33,492 bases of DNA from an uncultured Subdoligranulum sp. Its GTDB lineage: Bacteria > Bacillota > Clostridia > Oscillospirales > Ruminococcaceae. The stretch lies in contig CALZZE010000028.1 in NCBI GenBank assembly GCA_945830575.1, positions 1-33,492 of the forward strand. The letters run 5' to 3'. Each line of letters starts with the position of its first letter. Position 1 is the first letter of the stretch. A model generated the notes under the pieces. The model was not told the DNA's origin. It searched no databases and was given only the letters and a program-made list of their open reading frames with translations. Made by a program: the position numbers and the translations under genes. Positions 6,864 through 13,895 of this stretch are shown one piece after another.

Positions 6864-8523
6864 ACAGTTTGAAGCTGTCTTTGAGGGTCACGATGCGGTT
6901 GTACACGTGGGGGTCGCGGCTGTCGGGGGTAAAGTAGCCGCTGCGCACGAACTGGAACCGGTCGCCGGGCTTGGCGTCGGCCAGAGACTCTTCCAGCTTG
7001 GCGTTTTTCATCACGGTGACGCTGGCGGGGTTCAGATAATCCTTGAAATCTGCGTCATCGGGGATGCCGTTCATGTTGGCCTCGGTGAACAGCTTGTCGT
7101 ACAGGCGGACTTCCCGCTCCACGCAGTGCTCGCAGCTCACCCAGTGGATGGTGCCGCGCACCTTGCGGCCGTCGGCGGGATTGCCGTTGCCGGTCTCTAA
7201 ATCCGCCTCGGCGTGGATGGCGGTGATGTTGCCCTCGGCGTCCTTGTCCACGCCGGTGCAGCGCACCAGATACGCGCCCATCAGGCGCACCTCGCTGCCG
7301 AGGGTCAGCCGCTTGAACTTCGGCGGCGGCACCTCAAAGAAGTCGCTCTTGTCAATCCACACCTCGCGGGTGAAGGCCACCTCGCGGGTGGAGGTGTCGC
7401 CTGCGTCCCGGTTGGGGTTGTTGGGCAGGGCGAACATCTCGCACTTGTCGGCGGGGTAGTTGTCAATGATGAGCTTCACCGGCTCCAGCACGGCCACGCG
7501 GCGCTGGGCGTTCAGCTCCAGCTCGGCGCGGAGCACCGCCTCCAGCTGGCGCATGTCCACCAGATTTTCCGCCTTGGAGATGCCCGCACCCCGCACAAAC
7601 TCAAAGATGCTGGTGGGGGTGTAGCCGCGGCGGCGCAGACCGGACAGGGTGGGCATCCGGGGGTCGTCCCAGCCGTCCACGATGCCCTTTTCCACCAGCT
7701 CGCGCAGATAGCGCTTGCTCATGACGGTGTTGGTCACGTTGAGGCGGGCAAATTCGCGCTGCTTGGGAAACTCGCCGCCGAACACGTTGGCGATGACCCA
7801 GTCATACAGCGGGCGGTGGTTCTCAAATTCCAGACTGCACAGGCTGTGGGTGATGCCCTCCAGCGCGTCCTGAATGGGGTGGGCGTAGTCGTACAGCGGG
7901 TAGATGCACCACTTGTCCCCCTGACGGTGGTGGTGGAAGTGCTTGATGCGGTAGATGGCCGGGTCCCGCATGTTCATGTTGGGGCTGGCCAGATCGATCT
8001 TGGCGCGCAGCGTGCGGCTGCCGTCCTCGAACTCCCCGGCACGCATGCGGCGGAACAGGTCGAGGTTTTCCTCGGGGGTGCGGTCCCGGTAGGGGGAGGG
8101 GCGGCTGGGCTTGCCTGCGTCGTTGCCGCGGTATTCCTGCATTTCCTCGCGGGTCAGGTCGTCCACGTAGGCCTTGCCCTCCAGAATCAGCTTCTCGGCA
8201 AACTCGTAGCACTTTTCAAAGTAATCGCTGCCGTAGAAGATGCCGCCGTTTGGCTCCGCGCCCAGCCATTTCAGGTCGGCCAGAATGCTCTGGACGTACT
8301 CGTCCCCCTCGCGGGCGGGGTTGGTGTCGTCATAGCGCAGGTTGAACTGCCCGCCGTAATGCTTGGCGATCTGATAGTTGATGTAGATGGCCTTGGCCGA
8401 GCCGATGTGCAGATAGCCGTTGGGCTCCGGCGGGAACCGGGTGTGGACGTGGTCCACCTTGCCCTCGGCCAGATCGGCGTCAATGATGTCCGTCAAAAAG
8501 TTGGAAAATTTTTCGTCTGCCAT
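6862..8523 (-). CDS. glnS: glutamine--tRNA ligase
   Basis: A 553-aa class I aminoacyl-tRNA synthetase that charges tRNA-Gln with glutamine using ATP. The HIGH motif appears as HIGS at 39-42 within PPEPNGYLHIGSAKA, and the KMSKS loop as VMSKR at 267-271. The length and the C-terminal beta-barrel anticodon-binding region (about 330-553) fit bacterial GlnRS, and the PPEPNG wording favours Gln over Glu specificity. ATG 8523 is chosen, after GGAGTGGAGAAG; the upstream in-frame TTG (8538) has no ribosome site. It has its own promoter, overlapping the end of tsaD. Confidence 0.95.
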   Translation of the reverse strand: MADEKFSNFLTDIIDADLAEGKVDHVHTRFPPEPNGYLHIGSAKAIYINYQIAKHYGGQFNLRYDDTNPAREGDEYVQSILADLKWLGAEPNGGIFYGSDYFEKCYEFAEKLILEGKAYVDDLTREEMQEYRGNDAGKPSRPSPYRDRTPEENLDLFRRMRAGEFEDGSRTLRAKIDLASPNMNMRDPAIYRIKHFHHHRQGDKWCIYPLYDYAHPIQDALEGITHSLCSLEFENHRPLYDWVIANVFGGEFPKQREFARLNVTNTVMSKRYLRELVEKGIVDGWDDPRMPTLSGLRRRGYTPTSIFEFVRGAGISKAENLVDMRQLEAVLRAELELNAQRRVAVLEPVKLIIDNYPADKCEMFALPNNPNRDAGDTSTREVAFTREVWIDKSDFFEVPPPKFKRLTLGSEVRLMGAYLVRCTGVDKDAEGNITAIHAEADLETGNGNPADGRKVRGTIHWVSCEHCVEREVRLYDKLFTEANMNGIPDDADFKDYLNPASVTVMKNAKLEESLADAKPGDRFQFVRSGYFTPDSRDPHVYNRIVTLKDSFKL

Positions 8524-8556
8524 ACTTCTCCACTCCAAAACTAATGTAATAGTCCT

Positions 8557-8585
8557 ATTCTACAATACAGCGCCGGGTTTTGCAA
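8557..8585 (-). promoter_or_regulatory. promoter of glnS
   Basis: -35 TTGCAA (8580-8585) and -10 TAGAAT (rc of 8557-8562), 17-bp spacer. It lies right after the tsaD stop codon (8592-8594), so glnS can be transcribed independently of the polA-tsaD unit. Confidence 0.7.
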
Positions 8586-8591
8586 GTCCTT

Positions 8592-9599
8592 TTACTGATA
8601 ATCAATGGGCAGGGTGGGCAGGCCGTTCAGGTCCCAGCCTGCCACGTTGCCGTTTTTCAGTTCATAATACCCCTGCGCCGCAATCATGGCGCCGTTGTCG
8701 CCGCAGTATTTCAGCTCCGGCAGTACCACCCGCGCCCCCAGCTTTTGGGCGCCGTCATTCACCAGCTGGCGCAGCCGTCCGTTGGCCGCCACGCCGCCCG
8801 CCAGCGCGATGGTTTTTGCCCCGGTGTCCGCCCCGGCGGCCAGCAGCTTTTTGGCTAAGATCTGGGCGATGCGCTCCTGAAAGCTGGCGGCCATGTCCGG
8901 CACGCTGACGGTCTGGCCCTTCTGCTGGGCGTTGTGTACCTCATTGATGACGGCGGTTTTCAGCCCCGAAAAGCTCACGTTGTACTTGCCCTCCACGTGG
9001 GGGGTGGGCAGCTTGTAGGCGTGGGGGTCGCCCTGCTTGGCGGCGGCGGCCACGCTGGGGCCGCCGGGGTAGGGCAGACCCAGCGTGCGGGCCACCTTGT
9101 CGAAGGCCTCGCCCGCCGCGTCGTCCACCGTGCGGCCCAGCACCCTGTAACGGCACCAGTCCTCCACCATGACGATGTGACTGTGCCCGCCGCTGGCCAC
9201 CAGACACAGAAACGGCGGCTGTAAATCCGGGTGGGTCAGGTAGTTGGCGGCGATGTGCCCCCGCAGATGATGCACCGGGATGAGCGGCTTGCCCGCCGCG
9301 TAGGCCAGCCCCTTGGCGTAGTTGACCCCCACCAGCACCGCGCCGATGAGTCCCGGCGCAAAGGTGACGGCCACGCCGTCCACCTCCCCGATGGTCAGCC
9401 CCGCGTCCTCAAGGGCCTTGTCCACCACGCCGCTGATGTACTCCGCGTGGCGGCGGCTGGCAATTTCCGGCACCACGCCGCCGTACAGCGCCTGCTCCTG
9501 CACGCTGGTGGCGATCACGTTGGACACCACCGTTTTGCCATCCTGCACCACCGCGGCGGCGGTCTCATCGCAGGTGGATTCAATTCCTAAAATATACAT
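8592..9599 (-). CDS. tsaD: tRNA t6A37 threonylcarbamoyltransferase TsaD
   Basis: A 335-aa ASKHA-fold enzyme that transfers threonylcarbamoyl from TC-AMP to A37 of ANN-decoding tRNAs, working with TsaB and TsaE (not in this window). The N-terminus MYILGIESTCDET is diagnostic; the metal-binding HxxxH is H111-LRG-H115, and CGDNGAM near the C-terminus supplies the conserved Asp. Full length for the family. It begins 24 bp after the polA stop with only a weak ribosome site (GGTG), so it may depend on read-through from polA. Confidence 0.96.
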   Translation of the reverse strand: MYILGIESTCDETAAAVVQDGKTVVSNVIATSVQEQALYGGVVPEIASRRHAEYISGVVDKALEDAGLTIGEVDGVAVTFAPGLIGAVLVGVNYAKGLAYAAGKPLIPVHHLRGHIAANYLTHPDLQPPFLCLVASGGHSHIVMVEDWCRYRVLGRTVDDAAGEAFDKVARTLGLPYPGGPSVAAAAKQGDPHAYKLPTPHVEGKYNVSFSGLKTAVINEVHNAQQKGQTVSVPDMAASFQERIAQILAKKLLAAGADTGAKTIALAGGVAANGRLRQLVNDGAQKLGARVVLPELKYCGDNGAMIAAQGYYELKNGNVAGWDLNGLPTLPIDYQ

Positions 9600-9623
9600 T
9601 TTGTATTATTCACCAGCTTGTTG

Positions 9624-12128
9624 TCAATGGGCCTCCAGCCATGTTTTGCCGGTGCCGACCTCCACGGTCAGCGGCACCGAGTAGCTGACAGCCCGCTCCA
9701 TTTCTTCCTTCAAGAGGCGGCTCACCGCCTCCGCTTCCTCCTCGGGGGCCTCCACGATGAGTTCATCGTGCACCTGCAGCAGCAGCCGCGCCCGCAGTCC
9801 CTCGTCCCGCAGACGCTGCCACACATGCACCATCGCCAGCTTGATGATGTCCGCGGCGGTGCCCTGAATGGGGGTGTTGCGGGCCATCCGCTCGCCGCTG
9901 GAGCGCACCTGGAAATTGGAGCTGGACAGCTCGGGCAGCGGGCGGCGGCGGCCGAACAGCGTTTCCACGTAGCCATTGTCCTTCGCCTGTGCGATGCACT
10001 GCTTCATATACCCGTCCACCTTGGGGAAGGTGTTCAGATAGGTTTTCAAAAAGGTCTCGGCCTCCTTCACCGGCACGTCCAGATCCTTGGACAGCGAGAA
10101 GGCGCCCTTGCCGTACATGATGCCGAAGTTGATGGCCTTGGACGCCGAGCGCAGCGCCGGGGTGACCTCCTCCTCGGGGATGTGGTAGATTTTGGCGGCA
10201 GTGGAGCGGTGGATGTCCGCCCCGTTCAGAAACGCCTGCCGCATGGCTTCGTCCCCGGTGATGTGGGCTAAAATGCGCAGTTCAATTTGCGAATAGTCCG
10301 CGTCCACCAGCGTCTGGCCGGCCCCGGCCACAAAGTACCCCCGCAGGCGGCTGCCCAGCTCGGTGCGGATGGGGATGTTCTGCAAATTCGGCTCGGTGGA
10401 GGAGATGCGCCCGGTGCGGGCCTCGGTCTGCATGAAGGTGGAGTGGATGCGCCCGTCCGGCCCCTGTGCCTTGAGCAGCCCGTCCACGTAGGTGGACAGC
10501 AACTTGGCGTAGGTGCGGTATTTCAGAATCTGGTCAATGACCGGGCTGTACGGCCGCAGGCTTTCCAGCGTCTCCGCGTCGGTGGAGTAGCCCCGGTGGG
10601 TCTTTTTGCGGGGCGGCAGGCCCAGCGTCTCAAACAGCGCCTTGGCCAGCTGCTGGGGGCTGTTCACGTTGAACTGGTAGCCCACCTCGGCGTAGATGCT
10701 CTCCAGAATCCCGTCCAGCTCCGCCCGCAGCGCATCGCCGAAAGCGCGGATGCCGTCCGCGTCCACCGCAAAGCCGATGCGCTCCATGTCCGCCAGCACC
10801 CGGGCCAGCGGCAGTTCCATCTCATCGTGGAGCGTTCTCTGCGCCTGCTCGTCCAGCTTAGCGGCCAGCAGTTCCAGAAGACCCTCCAGCACGCCGGCGT
10901 CCGGGTAGGCCTCGCAGTGGAATTTCGGCGTTACATCGTACTCGGCGGCCAGCGTTGCCACCGCGTAGCTGCTGGCGGAGGGGTTGAGCAGATACGCCGC
11001 CAGCTTGCCGTCAAACTGCACCGACGCTCCCACGCCGCCCGCCTCCAGCGAGCGGCGGAACAGCGGCTTTGCGTCAAAGGCCCACACAGGGGCGGGACCG
11101 TCCAGCAGCGCGGGCAGGCGGGAGTCTTCCACCGGGTAGACCTGCTGCCCCTGCACGGCGTACCAGCCGCCGCCGGCGGCCTGCGCCACGCAGCAGCGCT
11201 CCTCCAGCACAAAGGGCAGGGGGGAGGGCTGCACCTCGGGCAGCGGCGCGGCGGCGGGGGCGGCGGGAGCATCCCCCAGCGCCCACCGCTCGGTGAGCTT
11301 GTGCATCTCCAGCCCGGCCAGCAGGTGCGCCGCCGCGGCGGCGTCCCCCTCCTGCCGGACATAGTGGGCGGCCTCGGTGTCGATGGGCGCATCGGTGCGG
11401 ATGGTGCCCAGCATCAGGCTCAGCTCCGCTTTATCGCGGTTGTTCGTCAGATTTTCCCGCTGCTTGGGCTTGACTGCCTTGTCGTCAAGATGGTCATACA
11501 CCCCCTGCAGGCTGCCGAATTTCTGAATCAGCGACAGCGCGGTCTTTTCCCCGATGCCCGGCACGCCGGGGATGTTGTCGGAGGTATCGCCCATCAGGCT
11601 TTTCACATCAATGAGCTGCCGGGGCTGCACGCCGTATTTTTCCACGATGGCGGCGGGGTCCATCACCAGCGTTTCCTTGTTGGTGGCCAGCAGCACGGTG
11701 GTGGCATCGCTCACCAGCTGCAAGCTGTCCCGGTCGCCGGTGGCCAGCAGCGTGGTGCCGCCCGCCGCGGCGTTGGCGGCGGCCAGCGTGCCTAAAATGT
11801 CGTCCGCCTCCCAGCCGGGCTGGCTCACCTGCACAAAGCCCAGGTCGGTGAGCAGTTCTTTCAGCACCGGCATCTGCTGGGCCAGCTCCTCCGGCATGCC
11901 CTTGCGGGTGCCCTTGTAGTCCGCGTAAGCCTCATGGCGGAAGGTGGGGGCGCGTTCGTCCCACGCCACCGCCACCGCGTCCGGCTTGTGGGCGGCCAGC
12001 AGATTCAAAAGGATATTCTGGAACCCGTAAATGGCGTTGGTATACCGCCCGTCCTTGGTGGTCAGCAGCTTGATGCCGAAAAACGCCCGGTTCACAAGGC
12101 TGTTGCCGTCCAATACCATCAATTTCAT
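9624..12128 (-). CDS. polA: DNA polymerase I
   Basis: An 834-aa family A polymerase for Okazaki fragment processing and repair. Residues 1 to about 290 form the 5'-3' exonuclease (KLMVLDGNSLVNRAFFG, GDTSDNIPGVPGIGEKTA). The middle third keeps the fold (FDGKLAAYLLNPS) but lacks the acidic metal ligands of the 3'-5' exonuclease, so proofreading is probably absent, as in other Firmicutes. The polymerase domain has motif A VDADYSQIELR (D611), the O-helix RSASKAINFGIMYG, and motif C LLQVHDELI (D788). The Ala/Pro-rich stretch near 290-310 marks the domain linker. GGAGG precedes ATG 12128. Confidence 0.96.
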   Translation of the reverse strand: MKLMVLDGNSLVNRAFFGIKLLTTKDGRYTNAIYGFQNILLNLLAAHKPDAVAVAWDERAPTFRHEAYADYKGTRKGMPEELAQQMPVLKELLTDLGFVQVSQPGWEADDILGTLAAANAAAGGTTLLATGDRDSLQLVSDATTVLLATNKETLVMDPAAIVEKYGVQPRQLIDVKSLMGDTSDNIPGVPGIGEKTALSLIQKFGSLQGVYDHLDDKAVKPKQRENLTNNRDKAELSLMLGTIRTDAPIDTEAAHYVRQEGDAAAAAHLLAGLEMHKLTERWALGDAPAAPAAAPLPEVQPSPLPFVLEERCCVAQAAGGGWYAVQGQQVYPVEDSRLPALLDGPAPVWAFDAKPLFRRSLEAGGVGASVQFDGKLAAYLLNPSASSYAVATLAAEYDVTPKFHCEAYPDAGVLEGLLELLAAKLDEQAQRTLHDEMELPLARVLADMERIGFAVDADGIRAFGDALRAELDGILESIYAEVGYQFNVNSPQQLAKALFETLGLPPRKKTHRGYSTDAETLESLRPYSPVIDQILKYRTYAKLLSTYVDGLLKAQGPDGRIHSTFMQTEARTGRISSTEPNLQNIPIRTELGSRLRGYFVAGAGQTLVDADYSQIELRILAHITGDEAMRQAFLNGADIHRSTAAKIYHIPEEEVTPALRSASKAINFGIMYGKGAFSLSKDLDVPVKEAETFLKTYLNTFPKVDGYMKQCIAQAKDNGYVETLFGRRRPLPELSSSNFQVRSSGERMARNTPIQGTAADIIKLAMVHVWQRLRDEGLRARLLLQVHDELIVEAPEEEAEAVSRLLKEEMERAVSYSVPLTVEVGTGKTWLEAH

Positions 12129-12163
12129 GGAAAAACCTCCGGAGTAGGAATCGATTTGAATTT

Positions 12164-12172
12164 AGTATACCA
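12164..12172 (-). promoter_or_regulatory. extended -10 promoter of polA
   Basis: On the minus strand TG-G-TATACT, an extended -10 element with no good -35. It lies 36 bp before the polA start and mirrors the dusB promoter on the other strand. Confidence 0.6.
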
Positions 12173-12187
12173 TATTTTCCAAAAATG

Positions 12188-12196
12188 TGGTACAAT
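12188..12196 (+). promoter_or_regulatory. extended -10 promoter of dusB
   Basis: TG-G-TACAAT on the plus strand. The -35 position (around 12168-12173, TACCAT) overlaps the polA -10 region, so the two promoters share one imperfect palindrome centred at 12180. Confidence 0.55.
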
Positions 12197-12230
12197 AGTA
12201 CGTGAAATTCTTGAAGAATGAGTGAAAACA

Positions 12231-13205
12231 ATGCAGCTACGAAATTTATCCATCCCCGGCCGTGCGGTATTCGCCCCCATGGCAGGGCTGACGGACGCCG
12301 CCTGCCGTCACCTGATGACGGATCACGGCGCGGCGTGGACGGTCAGCGAGATGGCCAGCGCCAAGGCCATCACCTTCGGGGACAAAAAATCCCTCACCCT
12401 TCTGCGGGACAAAACGCCCCACGGCCTGTACGCGGTGCAGCTGTTCGGCGCCGAGCCGGAAACGCTGGCCAAGGCCATCGCCATCGTCAAAGAACAGGGC
12501 ATCGCCTTTGATATTCTGGATATCAACATGGGCTGCCCCGCGCCCAAGATCACCGGCGGCGGGGCGGGCAGCAGGCTGCTGCTGGACCCGGCGCTGTGCG
12601 GGGCGATGGTGGCGGCGGCCCGGCAGGCATTGGGGGAGGACACGCCGCTGACCGTGAAAATGCGCATCGGATGGGATGAGGCGCACCTCACCGGCGTGGA
12701 GGTGGCCCGGCAGTGTGCCGCCAACGGGGCAGACCTGCTGGCGGTGCATGGCCGCACCCGGGAACAGATGTACATTCCCCCGGTGGACGCCGCCGCCATC
12801 GCGGCCATCAAACAGGCGGTGGACATCCCGGTGCTTGCCAACGGGGACATCACCACCGCCGAAGGGGCACTGGACATGCTGGAAAAAACCGGCTGTGACG
12901 GCGTGATGATCGGCCGGGGGGCGTTGGGCGACCCGTGGCTGTTTGAGCGGGTCAACGCCGCGCTGACGGGCAGCGCCACGCCGCCGGAGCCGACGCTGAA
13001 CCAGCGGATGAACACCCTGCGGGCGCAGATTTACGAAATGTGTGAGGACAAGGGCGAGTGGGCCGCCATGCCGCAGGCCCGCAGTCAGGCCATGCACTAT
13101 ATGAAGGGGTTGCGGGGGGCGGCGTCGCTGCGGCGGTACTGCTCCATGCTGGAGCACTTCGAGGACGTGGACCGTCTCATTGACGCGGTATACCGGCTGC
13201 AATAA
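12231..13205 (+). CDS. dusB: tRNA-dihydrouridine synthase
   Basis: A 324-aa FMN- and NADPH-dependent enzyme that reduces uridines in the tRNA D-loop. The N-terminus RAVFAPMAGLTDAACRHL carries the FMN-binding APMAGxTD motif; the catalytic cysteine is C102 in NMGCPAPKITGGGAGSRLL, a form typical of DusB/NifR3 in Firmicutes. Further family signs are LLAVHGRTREQ and GVMIGRGALGDPWLF. A GTG at 12222 is an alternative start; ATG 12231 aligns better with family N-termini, and neither has a strong ribosome site. It converges on yfbR with only 6 bp between stop codons and no clear terminator. Confidence 0.92.
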   Translation: MQLRNLSIPGRAVFAPMAGLTDAACRHLMTDHGAAWTVSEMASAKAITFGDKKSLTLLRDKTPHGLYAVQLFGAEPETLAKAIAIVKEQGIAFDILDINMGCPAPKITGGGAGSRLLLDPALCGAMVAAARQALGEDTPLTVKMRIGWDEAHLTGVEVARQCAANGADLLAVHGRTREQMYIPPVDAAAIAAIKQAVDIPVLANGDITTAEGALDMLEKTGCDGVMIGRGALGDPWLFERVNAALTGSATPPEPTLNQRMNTLRAQIYEMCEDKGEWAAMPQARSQAMHYMKGLRGAASLRRYCSMLEHFEDVDRLIDAVYRLQ

Positions 13206-13211
13206 ACCAAT

Positions 13212-13814
13212 TCAAAACCGTCCTCTTGTCAGCTCATCCAGATTCTGCCGGTAGCAGGGCAGCATGTGCTCCATGAAATAGTCCGCCTCCGGGCAGTTCA
13301 TGGCGTGCAGCGCCTCGGTCTGTTGGGCCAGCGCGGCCTCAAATTCCCGGTTGCCGCCCTCGCCCTCCTCCATGCACTTGATGAGCGCCGAAAGCCGGTC
13401 CGCCGCCTTCAGCAGCTGCCGCTCCCGGTCGTTCAGCACCGCGCCGGTCAGGTAATCCTCCATCACGTCCCGCAGCTCGTGGGGCAAAAGGCTTGCCATC
13501 ACCCGGGCGCTCTCCTGCTCCACCGCCTTGTAGGCGGTGCGCAGCGCGTCATTTTTGTACTTCACCGGGGTGGGCATGTCGCCGGTCAGAATTTCCGGCG
13601 CGTCATGGTACAATGCGGCGGTGGCCACCACATCGGGGCGCACCTCGCCGCCGGTTTGCAGGCAGCGCTGCCCGATGAGGCACAGCGTATGGGCCAGCAG
13701 CGCCGTGTCGGCGGTGTGCTCGCTCAGGGTCTCCGGCCGGGCCGAGCGCATCAGCGCCCACCGGGTAATGTATTTCATACGCCCCAGCAGGGCGTTGAAG
13801 GGATAGGTTTTCAT
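13212..13814 (-). CDS. yfbR: 5'-deoxynucleotidase, YfbR-type HD protein
   Basis: A 200-aa HD-domain phosphohydrolase. Members of the YfbR family dephosphorylate deoxyribonucleoside 5'-monophosphates using a divalent metal. The metal ligands are visible as H33 (SEHTADTALLAH), H70-D71 (ALYHDAPE) and D139 (KAADRLSAL), and the family signature DMPTPVKY occurs at 79-86. Length matches E. coli YfbR. The reading frame stays open far upstream on the minus strand, but that part is antisense to the YfhO gene. The true start is ATG 13814, after AGAGG at a 6-nt spacing, with a promoter at 13846-13874. Confidence 0.92.
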   Translation of the reverse strand: MKTYPFNALLGRMKYITRWALMRSARPETLSEHTADTALLAHTLCLIGQRCLQTGGEVRPDVVATAALYHDAPEILTGDMPTPVKYKNDALRTAYKAVEQESARVMASLLPHELRDVMEDYLTGAVLNDRERQLLKAADRLSALIKCMEEGEGGNREFEAALAQQTEALHAMNCPEADYFMEHMLPCYRQNLDELTRGRF

Positions 13815-13845
13815 ATCGTACCTCTTCTCACAGGATTGTTTTCCC

Positions 13846-13874
13846 ATTATATCACATCCCGCATCCCATTTTAA
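13846..13874 (-). promoter_or_regulatory. promoter of yfbR
   Basis: -10 TATAAT (rc of 13846-13851) and -35 TTAAAA (rc of 13869-13874), spacer 17 bp, minus strand. Confidence 0.65.
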
Positions 13875-13895
13875 GGACTTTCCGAGGTTTTTTTC

